Positions 1 through 8,534 of a stretch of 64,000 nt of DNA are shown here, piece after piece. The notes under the pieces were generated by a model, which had not been told where the DNA came from, made no database searches, and saw only the letters and a list, made by a program, of their open reading frames with translations. The stretch's first letter is position 1. Every line of letters begins with the position of its first letter. The translations under genes were made by a program, and so were the position numbers. This DNA is from Amycolatopsis sp. DSM 110486 (GTDB lineage: Bacteria; Actinomycetota; Actinomycetes; Mycobacteriales; Pseudonocardiaceae): positions 5,846,001-5,910,000 of the forward strand of contig NZ_CP080519.1 of NCBI RefSeq assembly GCF_019468465.1, given 5' to 3'.

Positions 1-1
1 C

Positions 2-349
2 GGCCGCATCGGCAAGCTGCCCGTGGGCACCGCGCCGAACCAGAAGATCGGTGTGCCCGGGGTGGTGCAGGTGATCGTGAACGAGCAGATCAAGCACGAC
101 GACGGCTCCCTCACCGTCAACGCCCTGCACGTGAAGCTCCTCGGCGGCAAGGCCACCGGCGCGCTGGGCAGCGGCGACATCGTCCTCGCCTCCTCCACCT
201 GCGCGAAGGTCGCGGCGACGCCGAGCACGCCCACCCAGCCCACCGCCCCCGCCAAGCCGCCGGCCCAGGGCCCCGGCCAGGTCACCGTCATCCCGGCCGG
301 CGCGCCGGAGACCGGTGACGGCTCGCTCGCCACGGTGTTCGCTCAGTGA
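2..349 (+). CDS. Choice-of-anchor P family-like surface protein, C-terminal part
   Basis: The reading frame is open from the left edge of the window, so only the last 115 or so residues are seen and the start lies outside. The visible part holds a beta-rich stretch ending in GSGDIVLASSTC, which resembles the end of choice-of-anchor P proteins of actinobacteria. An Ala/Pro/Thr-rich tail follows, ending ETGDGSLATVFAQ. No complete LPXTG sorting signal or C-terminal hydrophobic segment is visible. The stop codon overlaps the longest possible start of the downstream sortase, so the two are probably co-transcribed. That fits a secreted substrate or structural protein paired with a sortase-fold enzyme, but the pairing is inferred from position only. 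Confidence 0.6.
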   Translation, partial: GRIGKLPVGTAPNQKIGVPGVVQVIVNEQIKHDDGSLTVNALHVKLLGGKATGALGSGDIVLASSTCAKVAATPSTPTQPTAPAKPPAQGPGQVTVIPAGAPETGDGSLATVFAQ

Positions 350-390
350 GTGTTCGCTCGGTGAGTGATCGCTCGGTGAGTGATCGTGCA
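346..390 (+). repeat. Three 15-bp tandem repeats at the sortase start
   Basis: Three adjacent 15-bp units (346-360, 361-375, 376-390) each begin GTGAGTG and encode five residues (SVRSV, SDRSV, SDRAV). Each unit supplies an in-frame GTG, so a change in copy number would change the N-terminus without breaking the frame. Confidence 0.85.
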
Positions 391-981
391 GTGACCCGAC
401 GCCGGTTTGGGCTCTTCGCCCTGTTGCTGGCGCTCGTCGCCACCTTCGCCCTGTCCGGCTGTGGCGCGGAAACGACCCCGGCCCAGCAGCCGGCCGCGCC
501 TGCGAGCGCCGCACCCGTGGTCGGGCTGGCGCGGTCGGTGCCGGTGTCGCTCGACGTCCCGAGCATCGACGCGCACTCCTCGCTCGTCTCGCTCGGCCTC
601 AACGCCGACAAGACCGTCCAGGTCCCGCCGGTGACCGAACCACTGCAGGCGGGCTGGTACTCCAACAGCCCGACGCCGGGCCAGGTCGGCCCCGCCGTGG
701 TGCTCGGGCACATCGACGGCAACCACCAGAAGGGCATCTTCTGGCGGCTGCACGAGGTGAAGAAGGGCGACCAGGTCGTGATCGGGCGCCAGGACGGGTC
801 GAAGGCCACCTTCACCGTCACGAAGGTCGACCAGATCGCGAAGAAGGAGTTCCCCACCGAAGCGGTCTACGGCAACACCACCGATCCGCAGATCCGCCTC
901 ATCACGTGCGGCGGGGCGTTCGACGCCGCCGCGCACAGCTACCTCGACAACATCATCGTCTACGGCTCGCTCAACACGTAG
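346..981 (+). CDS. Class F sortase-like lipoprotein
   Basis: A sortase-fold protein of the actinobacterial class F type. A basic stretch (TRRR) and hydrophobic helix lead to a lipobox ending at Cys39 (ALSGC), so the protein is probably a lipid-anchored exported enzyme. The catalytic His is in VLGHID (His122) and the Cys in LITCGG (Cys188); the arginine was not assigned. Class F sortases usually act on a few or unknown substrates. The longest frame starts at a GTG overlapping the previous stop, but three 15-bp repeats each begin with an in-frame GTG. The GTG at 391 would give an ordinary 24-residue lipoprotein signal, so the true start is uncertain. A strong hairpin terminator follows. Confidence 0.85.
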   Translation: MSVRSVSDRSVSDRAVTRRRFGLFALLLALVATFALSGCGAETTPAQQPAAPASAAPVVGLARSVPVSLDVPSIDAHSSLVSLGLNADKTVQVPPVTEPLQAGWYSNSPTPGQVGPAVVLGHIDGNHQKGIFWRLHEVKKGDQVVIGRQDGSKATFTVTKVDQIAKKEFPTEAVYGNTTDPQIRLITCGGAFDAAAHSYLDNIIVYGSLNT

Positions 982-995
982 GCGTTCCCCGGACC

Positions 996-1044
996 AGGGC
1001 CCTGCCGTCTCGCGCTCGGGCGAGCCGGCAGGGCCCTGCTTTGT
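996..1044 (+). terminator. Rho-independent-type terminator after the sortase gene
   Basis: Perfect 12-bp inverted repeat (996-1007 with 1026-1037, AGGGCCCTGCCG arms) with an 18-nt loop, followed by a short T-rich stretch (GCTTTGTCTC). It lies between the sortase gene and a convergent small gene, so it may serve both. Confidence 0.75.
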
Positions 1045-1045
1045 C

Positions 1046-1294
1046 TCACGCCGCCGCGGCCACCGTCGTCAGCAGGGCCGCGCCCGCCGGCGTCAGCTCC
1101 GCCGCCACCTGCTGCCCGATGAGCCCGAGCCGCGCCGGGCGCACCAGACCCTCGTGGGCCAAAGCGTGCGCGGTGAACTGGTCACAGCACGGCAGACCGT
1201 CGACGAACAGGTCCGGTTCGGCGCTGCAGGTCACCCTCGCGCGCCCGGCTGCGACGGCCCGCAACATCGCGATCCCGCGTGAGCTGGTTCCCAT
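1046..1294 (-). CDS. Small conserved-type hypothetical protein, 82 aa
   Basis: I do not recognise the family. The protein begins MGTSSRGIAML and contains three cysteines, including a CC pair in DGLPCCDQF. It reads like a small soluble protein, with an Ala/Thr-rich C-terminus (LLTTVAAAA). The start at 1294 is chosen because AGGAGG lies six bases upstream. The frame is open further upstream, but that extension would run through the ribosome-binding site. The gene converges on the sortase terminator and is divergent from the FAD-linked dehydrogenase. The cysteines could bind a metal, but this is not demonstrated. Confidence 0.6.
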   Translation of the reverse strand: MGTSSRGIAMLRAVAAGRARVTCSAEPDLFVDGLPCCDQFTAHALAHEGLVRPARLGLIGQQVAAELTPAGAALLTTVAAAA

Positions 1295-1404
1295 GGCTGC
1301 CTCCTGAACTCGCTCTCTACTCCTACGTCGAAGCAGAGGCCGCCGTTTCGACATCCCGGCGCCCTAACCTGGCGGGAGAAGCCGCAACGCGATCGGGAGC
1401 GCCC

Positions 1405-2787
1405 ATGTTGATCGAAGACCTGCAAGCCGTCCTGCCGCCCGAGGTCCTCGTGCGCGACCCCGACGTGCTGCCCAGCTTCGCCCACGATGAGGCCGAATGG
1501 GCGCCGTGGGCGCTGCCCGAGGTCGTGGTACGGCCGCGCTCGGCCGAAGACGTGCAGGCCGCCGTGAAGGTCTGCCTCAAGCACCGCACGCCCGTGGTCA
1601 CGCGCGGCGCCGGCACCGGGCTGTCCGGTGGCGCCAACGCCGTGGCCGGCTGCGTCGTGCTCGTCACCGACCGCATGACGGCGATCCACGAGATCGACGC
1701 GGTCGAGCGCCTCGCCGTGGTCGGCCCGGGCGTCGTGAACGACGACCTGCGCGCCGCCTGCGCCGAGCACGGCCTCTGGTACCCACCCGACCCGGCGAGC
1801 TCCCCGTGGTCGACGATCGGCGGCAACGTCGCCACCAACGCGGGCGGCGTGTGCTGCGTGAAGTACGGCGTGACCCGCGACTACGTGCTCGGCCTGCAAG
1901 TCGTCACGGGCACCGGCGAACTCGTGCGGCTGGGGCGCCGCACCGCGAAGGGTGTGGCGGGCTACGACCTCGCCGGTCTGATGGTCGGCTCCGAGGGCAC
2001 GCTCGGCGTCATCACCGAGATCACCGTGCGCCTGCGAGCCCAGCGCGCGCCCGAGAGCACGGTGGCGGGCTACTTCGACTCGACCGTCGCGGCGGGCGAA
2101 GCGGCCGCCGCGATCCGGGCGGCCGGCGTGGTGCCCTCGGCGCTGGAGCTGGTCGACCGCCACTGCCTCGTCGCCGTGGACGAGTGGAAGAACATGGGGC
2201 TGTCGGCCGACGCGGAGGTGGTGTTGCTGGGCCGCAGCGACGCGCCGGGCGCGGCGGGGGAGCACGAGGCCGCCGTAATGCTCGCGTGCTTCGAGAAGGC
2301 GGGCGCCACGTGGGCGGCGCAGTCGTCGGACCAGGCGGAGGCCGACGCGCTGTTCGCCGCTCGGCGGCTGGCATACCCGGCGCTGGAGCGGCTCGGCCCG
2401 CTGCTGACCGAGGACGTCTGCGTGCCCACCCACCTCGTGCCCGAGATGCTCGCGCGCATCGACCTCGCGGCGAAGCGGCACAACACGCTTATCGCCAACG
2501 TCGCGCACATCGGCGACGGCAACCTCCACCCGTTGCTCAGCACACCGGCCGGCGACGAGGACGCGCGGCGGCGTGCGCAGGCCGCGTTCGACGACATCGT
2601 GGCCGACGCGCTGGCCCTCGGCGGCACCGTGACCGGCGAACACGGCGTGGGCCTGCTCAAGCGGCCGGGGCTGCAAAACGAGCTCGGACCGGCGGTTCTG
2701 CAGATGCACCAGGCCGTGAAAAACGCGCTGGACCCGCACGGGATCCTCAATCCCGGGAAGGTTTTCGCTGTTCACTCGGTCGAGTGA
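1405..2787 (+). CDS. FAD-binding 2-hydroxyacid dehydrogenase (GlcD/D-lactate dehydrogenase type)
   Basis: A 460-residue flavoprotein of the VAO/PCMH family that oxidises a 2-hydroxyacid such as D-lactate or glycolate. The N-terminal FAD-binding PP-loop is visible (TRGAGTGLSGGAN), followed by IGGNVATNAGG, which contacts the flavin. The C-terminal substrate domain carries HIGDGNLHP and the GEHGVG motif typical of glycolate oxidase subunit D and bacterial D-LDH. The length is normal for GlcD. The ATG at 1405 is chosen because GGGAG precedes it by a few bases; the frame is open upstream but lacks a ribosome-binding site there. No GlcE or GlcF partner is adjacent, so it may be a single-subunit enzyme. 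The substrate cannot be settled from sequence. Confidence 0.88.
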   Translation: MLIEDLQAVLPPEVLVRDPDVLPSFAHDEAEWAPWALPEVVVRPRSAEDVQAAVKVCLKHRTPVVTRGAGTGLSGGANAVAGCVVLVTDRMTAIHEIDAVERLAVVGPGVVNDDLRAACAEHGLWYPPDPASSPWSTIGGNVATNAGGVCCVKYGVTRDYVLGLQVVTGTGELVRLGRRTAKGVAGYDLAGLMVGSEGTLGVITEITVRLRAQRAPESTVAGYFDSTVAAGEAAAAIRAAGVVPSALELVDRHCLVAVDEWKNMGLSADAEVVLLGRSDAPGAAGEHEAAVMLACFEKAGATWAAQSSDQAEADALFAARRLAYPALERLGPLLTEDVCVPTHLVPEMLARIDLAAKRHNTLIANVAHIGDGNLHPLLSTPAGDEDARRRAQAAFDDIVADALALGGTVTGEHGVGLLKRPGLQNELGPAVLQMHQAVKNALDPHGILNPGKVFAVHSVE

Positions 2788-2855
2788 ACGTAAATAGTCC
2801 TCAAAGGACAGTGATCATCCTGTGACGGTTCTCTCGTAACCGATTTACGAAGTTG

Positions 2856-2892
2856 GTTGCCACAGGCAAGCAACTTGCTTAGCCTAGCTAAG
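2856..2892. promoter_or_regulatory. Operator-like inverted repeats before the DHA2 exporter
   Basis: Two adjacent palindromes lie just upstream of the exporter: GTTGC-N9-GCAAC (2856-2874) and a perfect CTTAGC-CTA-GCTAAG (2878-2892). The second includes a -10-like TAGCCT (2880-2885), so a bound repressor would block transcription. MarR- or TetR-type control is typical for this exporter family, but no such regulator gene adjoins it. Confidence 0.5.
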
Positions 2893-2914
2893 GGAACGAG
2901 AGAAAGGTTTCACT

Positions 2915-4681
2915 GTGGCCGAGCGCAGAACGTATTCACTCGCGGAACTGGGTCCGCGATACAAGTGGATCGCGCTGTCCAACACGACGCTGGGCATGCT
3001 GATCGCGACGATCAACTCGTCGATCGTGCTCATCGCGCTGCCCGACATCTTCAAGGGCATCGGGATCAACCCGCTGGAGCCGGCCAACACCAGCTACCTG
3101 CTGTGGATGATCATGGGCTTCCTGGTGGTCACCGCCGTACTGGTGGTGAGCTTCGGGCGGCTGGGGGACATGTACGGCCGCGCCAGGATGTACAACCTCG
3201 GCTTCGCGGTGTTCACCGTGTCGTCGATCTTCCTGGCCATCACCTGGTTCGACGGTGACGCCGCGGCGCTCTGGCTGATCGGCTGGCGCATCGTGCAGGG
3301 CATTGGCGGCGCGTTCCTGATGGCGAACTCGTCGGCCATCCTCACCGACGCGTTCCCCTCCAATCAGCGCGGTCTCGCGCTGGGCATGAACGGTGTCGCG
3401 GCGATCGCGGGTTCGTTCCTCGGCCTGGTCGTCGGCGGTATCCTCGCGCCCGTCGACTGGAACCTGATCTTCCTGGTTTCGGTGCCCTTCGGCGTGGTCG
3501 GCACGATCTGGGCCTACGTGAAGCTGCACGACACCGGGGTGCGCAAGCACGCGAAGATGGACTGGTGGGGCAACATCACCTTCGCGGTCGGCCTGATCGC
3601 GGTGCTGGTGGGCATCACCTACGGCATCCAGCCCTACGGCTCGTCGCCGACCGGCTGGGGCAGCCCGATGGTGCTCTCGTGCCTCATCGGCGGTATCGCG
3701 GTGCTGATCGCGTTCGTGGTCATCGAGACCAAGGTGGCCAACCCGCTGTTCCGGCTTTCGCTGTTCCGGATCCGGTCGTTCAGCTGGGGCAACCTCGCGA
3801 ACCTCACGGCGTCGCTCGGGCGCGGTGGCCTGCAGTTCATCCTGATCATCTGGCTGCAGGGCATCTGGCTGCCGCAGCACGGTTACACCTTCGAACAGAC
3901 GCCGCTGTGGGCCGGCATCTACATGCTGCCCATGACCGTCGGCTTCCTGGTGTCCGCGCCGACGGCCGGGATCCTGTCCGACCGCATCGGCAGCCGGCTG
4001 CTCGCGTCGAGCGGCCTGGTGATCACCGCGATCACCTTCCTGCTGCTGATCCTGCTGCCGGTGAACTTCAACTACTGGGCGTTCGCGGCGATCCTGCTCG
4101 TCAACGGCATCGGCATGGGCATGTTCTCCTCGCCCAACCGCGCCGAGGTGATGAACAGCCTGCCGGCCGACGCCCGCGGCTCCGGCGCGGGCATGATGAC
4201 CACGTTCCAGAACGCGGCCATGGTGCTCTCGATCGGCTTCTTCTTCAGCCTGATCATCGCGGGCCTCTCGGACAACCTCCCGACGGCGATGTTCCAGGGC
4301 CTCACCGCCCACGGCGTGGCCGCCGGGCCGGCCAACCAGGTTGCGCACCTGCCGGCGGTGGCCGTGCTCTTCGCGGCGTTCCTCGGCTACAACCCGATCC
4401 AGCAGCTGCTGGGCGGCCAGCTGGGCAGCCTGCCGCCGGACCAGGCCTCGTTCCTGACCGGGCGCAGCTTCTTCCCGAACCTGATCTCGGGTCCGTTCCA
4501 GGACGGTCTGGCCGTGGCGTTCGGCTTCGCCATCGTGGTCTGCCTGATCGGTGCGGTCGCGTCGCTGCTCACGAAGGACAAGGGCAAGACTTCGGAATCG
4601 GTGGGTGAGGAGCTGGCCGCGGTCGCCGGGGAGTCCGGCGGTGGGCCGAGCGAGCTGGTGGCTCCGACCAGCGAACGGTGA
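2915..4681 (+). CDS. MFS multidrug exporter, DHA2 (EmrB/QacA) type
   Basis: A 588-residue integral membrane protein of the major facilitator superfamily with the many hydrophobic segments expected for the 14-helix DHA2 class. Visible signatures include FGRLGDMYGRARMY (motif A, loop 2-3) and GWRIVQGIGGAFLMANSSA followed by LGLVVGGILAP, the antiporter motif C region. It should export a hydrophobic compound in exchange for protons. The C-terminus is a hydrophilic tail of about 35 residues rich in Glu, Gly and Ser. The GTG start at 2915 follows an AAAGG ribosome-binding site. It is a single-gene unit, with operator-like palindromes upstream and a terminator downstream. The substrate is unknown. 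Confidence 0.88.
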   Translation: MAERRTYSLAELGPRYKWIALSNTTLGMLIATINSSIVLIALPDIFKGIGINPLEPANTSYLLWMIMGFLVVTAVLVVSFGRLGDMYGRARMYNLGFAVFTVSSIFLAITWFDGDAAALWLIGWRIVQGIGGAFLMANSSAILTDAFPSNQRGLALGMNGVAAIAGSFLGLVVGGILAPVDWNLIFLVSVPFGVVGTIWAYVKLHDTGVRKHAKMDWWGNITFAVGLIAVLVGITYGIQPYGSSPTGWGSPMVLSCLIGGIAVLIAFVVIETKVANPLFRLSLFRIRSFSWGNLANLTASLGRGGLQFILIIWLQGIWLPQHGYTFEQTPLWAGIYMLPMTVGFLVSAPTAGILSDRIGSRLLASSGLVITAITFLLLILLPVNFNYWAFAAILLVNGIGMGMFSSPNRAEVMNSLPADARGSGAGMMTTFQNAAMVLSIGFFFSLIIAGLSDNLPTAMFQGLTAHGVAAGPANQVAHLPAVAVLFAAFLGYNPIQQLLGGQLGSLPPDQASFLTGRSFFPNLISGPFQDGLAVAFGFAIVVCLIGAVASLLTKDKGKTSESVGEELAAVAGESGGGPSELVAPTSER

Positions 4682-4695
4682 CCATTTCGGGTGCA

Positions 4696-4736
4696 CGGGC
4701 CGTCCCGGGATTCGTTCCCGGGGCGGCCCGTTTCTC
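4696..4736. terminator. Bidirectional terminator between exporter and acyltransferase
   Basis: Long hairpin 4696-4730 (arms of 15 nt with one G-T pair, loop about five bases) followed on the plus strand by TTTCTC. It separates two convergent genes and can end both transcripts. Confidence 0.8.
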
Positions 4737-5803
4737 TATGCCGGGACGGGTTCTTTCGCCGGTGTGGGTTCGGGCCGCTTCGCGGTGACCCGCCGGCCGA
4801 GCGCGATCATCGGCAGCTCGACCCAGCGGTAGAGCAGGTCGGCCATCAGCAGCGCGACGGCCGTGACACCGACCGCGGTGAGCGTGCGCGGGTGGGCCAG
4901 CTGCGGCACCAGACCGGCGAGCGTCCAGCCGGCGATGGACTGGATGAGGTAGAGCGAGTACGACCGCTCCCCGATGAACCGCAGTGGTTTCAGGGACAGC
5001 AGCCGGCTCAGCGGCCCACCCGCGACCAGCGACGGCAGCATCAGCGCCACGAGCACCGCATACGCCGTGCCGACCGCGACGCCGCCGTCGTCGTGCAGGG
5101 CGACGGTGAGGTCGGTGAAGAACACCTGCACCACCACGATCACCGCGGCCACGACGACGCCGGCCACTGGGTGCGTGAGGGGTTTGAGTACCGCGAACCC
5201 TGTGCGGTGGTGGAGAACGATGGCCGCCGTGCAGCCGATGACGATGGACGCGTACGCGCCGGAGTAGGGGACCACCGGCACGAGCGCGACGAGCGCGACC
5301 ACCAGGCCCAGCGCGAGGCTGAATCGTTTCGCGAACGCGAGCCCGGCTACGCCGAACGCCAGCACGGGCCACACCAGGTAGAACTTCTGCTCCACTCCGA
5401 GCGTCCACGCCACCCCGAACACCCCGATGACGTGGAACTCGTTGAGGAACGTCGCGAACCACGGCAGTGCGCCCAGCAGCGCACTCGACCGCAGCTCACC
5501 ACGCGCGTACGTGACCACGACGAAGATCCCGAGCACCACGTAGTACACCGGCAGGATCCGGAACGCCCGCCGCAGGTAGAAGTTCTTGAGCGAGACGCGG
5601 CAGGTGCGGTCCTCCTCGCGCAACGCCAGCGTCGTGATCAGAAACCCGGACAACACGAAGAACACGTGCACGCCGATCCACCCGTTCGCGCGCACCCACG
5701 CGCTGCCCCCGAAGTGGAACACCACCACCAGCACCGCGGCGATCGCCCGCACCCCGTCCAGCGCCGGGAACCGCCTGGTGGCGAGGTAGGTTTCGTGGGT
5801 CAT
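4736..5803 (-). CDS. Membrane acyltransferase family 3 (OafA/YrhL-like)
   Basis: An integral membrane O-acyltransferase of about 355 residues with roughly ten hydrophobic segments. The family signature is at the N-terminus: RFPALDGVRAIAAVLVVVFHFGG, with the conserved catalytic-type histidine in VFHF. HVFFVLSGFLITTL and a basic FYLRRAFRILPVYY segment follow. Such proteins acylate sugars of surface glycans, antibiotics or lipids at the membrane. Two ATGs lie two codons apart: the second (5803) has GGGGGAG nine bases upstream, while the first (5809) would leave only three bases of spacing. No linked glycosyltransferases are present, so the acceptor is unknown. Confidence 0.85.
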   Translation of the reverse strand: MTHETYLATRRFPALDGVRAIAAVLVVVFHFGGSAWVRANGWIGVHVFFVLSGFLITTLALREEDRTCRVSLKNFYLRRAFRILPVYYVVLGIFVVVTYARGELRSSALLGALPWFATFLNEFHVIGVFGVAWTLGVEQKFYLVWPVLAFGVAGLAFAKRFSLALGLVVALVALVPVVPYSGAYASIVIGCTAAIVLHHRTGFAVLKPLTHPVAGVVVAAVIVVVQVFFTDLTVALHDDGGVAVGTAYAVLVALMLPSLVAGGPLSRLLSLKPLRFIGERSYSLYLIQSIAGWTLAGLVPQLAHPRTLTAVGVTAVALLMADLLYRWVELPMIALGRRVTAKRPEPTPAKEPVPA

Positions 5804-5911
5804 CAGCATGAGCTCCCCCGGTCCGCCGCCCGACTGCTCGCGTACTGTAATCAGGCGCGGCGACGATTCACTCTTTGGGGTTGCTCGTGCTGGTCGGGGA
5901 CGGGTTCTGGG

Positions 5912-6250
5912 GTGGATGTGGACCGCGAACGTCTGGCGGAGCTGCTGTCCACCGCGCCGGGAGACGTCGCCGCGTCGGCCAGCGAGGCTCTGGCGGCGGG
6001 GGCGACCTTCAAGCTGTGGCCAGGGGCGTCGACCGCCGCCGAGTTCAGATCAGTGTTCCGGCGGCGGCAACGAAACGCGCTCCGCGCCGGCCAGCCGTCG
6101 ATCGGGTTCGCCGAGGGACTTCGCGACCTCGGCGCCTACGAAGGCGTGTTCCTCGCGCTGGGTTACGTCGATGACCGGCCGCAAGGCGGGTATTACTTCC
6201 AGCTGTTCCTGACCCCTGATCTGTCCCGGCTGATCACGGGATTCGGGTGA
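5912..6250 (+). CDS. Hypothetical protein, about 112 aa
   Basis: I do not recognise this family. It is a soluble small protein with an N-terminal helix (RERLAELLSTAPGDVAASASEAL), a basic middle (FRRRQRNALRAGQ) and a C-terminal strand-like segment (GGYYFQLFLTPDLSRLITGFG). GTG codons at 5912 and 5918 are both possible; GGGG-type purine runs precede them, and 5912 is used here. The frame stays open well upstream but only as antisense of the acyltransferase gene. It lies alone between a divergent acyltransferase and a convergent cyclophilin gene. Confidence 0.5.
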   Translation: MDVDRERLAELLSTAPGDVAASASEALAAGATFKLWPGASTAAEFRSVFRRRQRNALRAGQPSIGFAEGLRDLGAYEGVFLALGYVDDRPQGGYYFQLFLTPDLSRLITGFG

Positions 6251-6277
6251 AAGTGGCTGCCGAACGGCGGGCCTGAC

Positions 6278-6940
6278 CTACCGGCCGAACGACGCCGTCG
6301 CGATCTTCACCGGGTGTTTCGGCGCACCGTCCAGCGGCCCGTTCGGATCGGTCGGAATGATGCCGGCCTTCACCATCCGGTCGATCGCGTCCATGCCGCG
6401 CACGACCTTCCCCAGGACCGAATACTGCGCGGGAATGTGCGCGAAGGAATGGACGATGAAGAACTCCGACCCGTTCGTCCCCGGGCCCTGGTTGCCCATC
6501 GCGATGGTGCCGCGCTCATACGTCTCCGCGCCCGACACCTCGTCCGGGAACTTGTAGCCCGGGCCGCCCTTTTCGACTTCGTAGAGGTCGCCGCACTGGA
6601 GCACGCCGAGGCGCTCCGAATCGGACAGGCGCCAGCACTGCGAACGGTCGTAGAAGTGCTGCATGACCAGCGACACCAAGTTCGCCACACCACACGGGGC
6701 GGCGCCGGCGCGATCCAAGCGAACCGTGACCGGCCCGTAGTTGAAGTGGAAGGTCACGTCGACCGTGCCGCGCGTCAAGGCGAAGGGCAGCGGCCGGAGC
6801 ACCGGACGGGCCGCCGGGTTGTCCGGCGTCGGCGTGAAAGTGCAGCGGACAACCGGCGCGGACGCAGCTGTGGCCGGCGCGGCGAACAGCGCCACACCGG
6901 CCACGACCGAAAGAACGAGAGCGACCCAGCGTGACGTCAT
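6278..6940 (-). CDS. Secreted cyclophilin-type peptidyl-prolyl isomerase
   Basis: A 220-residue protein with a Sec signal peptide (residues 1 to about 26, hydrophobic core LVLSVVAGVALFAAP, likely cleavage after TAASA). The cyclophilin fold is recognisable from TVDVTFHFNYGPVTVRLD, LVSLVMQHFYD, GTIAMGNQGPGTNGSEFFIVH and YSVLGKVVRGMDAIDRM. NGSEFFI corresponds to the conserved catalytic region NGSQFFI. It should assist folding of exported proteins outside the membrane. Several cysteines in the mature part could form disulfides. The start ATG at 6940 is preceded by a weak GCGGGG. It shares its strand with the DUF2631 gene 26 bp upstream, perhaps as one transcript. Confidence 0.88.
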   Translation of the reverse strand: MTSRWVALVLSVVAGVALFAAPATAASAPVVRCTFTPTPDNPAARPVLRPLPFALTRGTVDVTFHFNYGPVTVRLDRAGAAPCGVANLVSLVMQHFYDRSQCWRLSDSERLGVLQCGDLYEVEKGGPGYKFPDEVSGAETYERGTIAMGNQGPGTNGSEFFIVHSFAHIPAQYSVLGKVVRGMDAIDRMVKAGIIPTDPNGPLDGAPKHPVKIATASFGR

Positions 6941-6966
6941 AGCCCCGCAAGGTAGCGAACGGGAAC

Positions 6967-7221
6967 CTACTTGCGCCAGGCCGTGCGGCGCTTGCGGAAG
7001 TCGATTACGAGCAACAGGGCGAGGAACGCGGCGAGGCCGATGAGCCACACGTTCTCGGTGTTGTTCTCGTGGTTGCCCTTGATCATGAGCAGCAGAATGA
7101 CGACGCTGACCCAGCCGGCGATGCGCGTGGCCTTCGGGAACGACCCGTGCCAGCCCCACTCGGCCGACGGCTCGTCGCGCGGGTCCACTTCGGGGCGCTT
7201 CTCGATCGCCTTGCCTGCCAC
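6967..7221 (-). CDS. DUF2631 small membrane protein
   Basis: An 84-residue protein with a charged N-terminus (EKRPEVDPRDEPSAEWGWHG) and two hydrophobic helices (WVSVVILLLMIKG and VWLIGLAAFLALLLVIDF) ending in a basic tail RKRRTAWRK. This matches the actinobacterial DUF2631 family, whose M. tuberculosis member Rv2876 also lies close to dxr. GTG at 7221 is chosen because AGGAGG lies seven bases upstream. It is divergent from dxr. Its function is unknown. Confidence 0.8.
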   Translation of the reverse strand: MAGKAIEKRPEVDPRDEPSAEWGWHGSFPKATRIAGWVSVVILLLMIKGNHENNTENVWLIGLAAFLALLLVIDFRKRRTAWRK

Positions 7222-7311
7222 GATCACTCCTCCTGACCCGCTCAACCTGGTACGCCGTAATGATCCCACACCCCCGAGTGCTCCGCGGAGACGGGCCGCG
7301 GCTCGGCGGGC

Positions 7312-7317
7312 GATAAT
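7312..7317 (+). promoter_or_regulatory. Probable -10 element of dxr
   Basis: GATAAT lies eight bases before the dxr ATG, with no ribosome-binding site between. This suggests a very short or absent leader. No clear -35 is seen. Confidence 0.5.
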
Positions 7318-7325
7318 GGCGTGCG

Positions 7326-8531
7326 ATGACTACCTCGCGAAGCGTCCTCGTGCTCGGCTCGACCGGGTCCGTCGGAGCCCAGGCCCTCGACGTCACCGCT
7401 CGTAACCCCCACCTGTTCACCGTCGCGGGCATCGCCGCCGGTGGCTCCGACCCGCAGGCGCTCGCCGCGCAGGCCCTGGCCCACGGCGTGGAGGCCGTGG
7501 CCGTGAGCCGCCCGACGGTGGTGGAAGACCTGCAGCTCGCGTTGTACGCGGAGGCGCAGCGGCGCGGCTACTCCCGGGGCGAGTTCCGCATCCCGCGCAT
7601 CTTCGCCGGCGCCGACGCCGTGACGGAGCTCATCGACGCGGTGAACGTCGACGTCGTGCTCAACGCCCTGCCCGGGTCGCAGGGCCTTCAGCCCACGCTC
7701 AAAGCCCTGGCCACCGGCTCGACGCTCGCGCTGGCCAACAAGGAGTCGCTCATCGCGGGCGGGCCGCTCGTGCTCGCGGCCGCGAAGCCGGGGCAGATCG
7801 TGCCGGTGGACTCCGAGCACTCGGCCATCGCGCAGGCCCTGCGCGCCGGCCGGGACAACGAGGTCGCGCGCCTGGTGCTCACGGCGTCGGGCGGGCCGTT
7901 CCGCGGCAAGAAGCGCGAGGACCTCTCCGATGTGACCATCGAGCAGGCCATGGCGCACCCGACGTGGTCCATGGGCCCGGTCATCACGATCAACTCGGCC
8001 ACGCTCATCAACAAGGGCCTGGAGCTGATCGAGGCCGCGCTGCTGTTCGGCATCGAGCCCGCGCGCATCGACGTGACCGTGCACCCGCAGTCGATCATCC
8101 ACTCGATGGTGACGTTCGTCGACGGCTCGACGATCGCCCAGGCCAGCCCGCCCGACATGCGGCTGCCGATCGCGCTCGCGCTGCACTGGCCCGAGCGCGT
8201 GCCCGGCGCCGCCGCGGCGTGCTCGTGGGACAAGGCCGCGAGCTGGACGTTCGAGCCCCTCGACAACGAGGCGTTCCCGGCGGTCGAGCTGGCGCGCCAC
8301 GTCGGCACCGAGGGCGGCTGCCTGCCCGCCGTCTACAACGCGGCGAACGAGGAGGCCGTGGCCGCGTTCCTCGCGCAGAACACCGGTTTCACGTCGATTG
8401 TGGACACTGTTTCCCAGGTGGTCGAAGCCGCCGACGAATGGCGTCGCGAACCGCGCGACGTCGAGGATGTACTCGCCGCCGAGCACTGGGCTCGAGGGCG
8501 CGCAGGATCGATGCTGGGTAAGGGGAAGTAG
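7326..8531 (+). CDS. dxr: 1-deoxy-D-xylulose-5-phosphate reductoisomerase
   Basis: This is the second enzyme of the MEP isoprenoid pathway. It converts DXP to 2-C-methyl-D-erythritol 4-phosphate using NADPH and a divalent metal, and is the target of fosmidomycin. The 401-residue length is normal. The N-terminal dinucleotide fold shows [15 protein letters not shown]. The catalytic domain shows [60 protein letters not shown] and [11 protein letters not shown], all hallmark DXR segments including the metal-binding acidic residues around PVDSEH. It is followed three bases later by the RIP protease gene and then ispG, the order seen in mycobacteria. Confidence 0.97.
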   Translation: MTTSRSVLVLGSTGSVGAQALDVTARNPHLFTVAGIAAGGSDPQALAAQALAHGVEAVAVSRPTVVEDLQLALYAEAQRRGYSRGEFRIPRIFAGADAVTELIDAVNVDVVLNALPGSQGLQPTLKALATGSTLALANKESLIAGGPLVLAAAKPGQIVPVDSEHSAIAQALRAGRDNEVARLVLTASGGPFRGKKREDLSDVTIEQAMAHPTWSMGPVITINSATLINKGLELIEAALLFGIEPARIDVTVHPQSIIHSMVTFVDGSTIAQASPPDMRLPIALALHWPERVPGAAAACSWDKAASWTFEPLDNEAFPAVELARHVGTEGGCLPAVYNAANEEAVAAFLAQNTGFTSIVDTVSQVVEAADEWRREPRDVEDVLAAEHWARGRAGSMLGKGK

Positions 8532-8534
8532 CGC

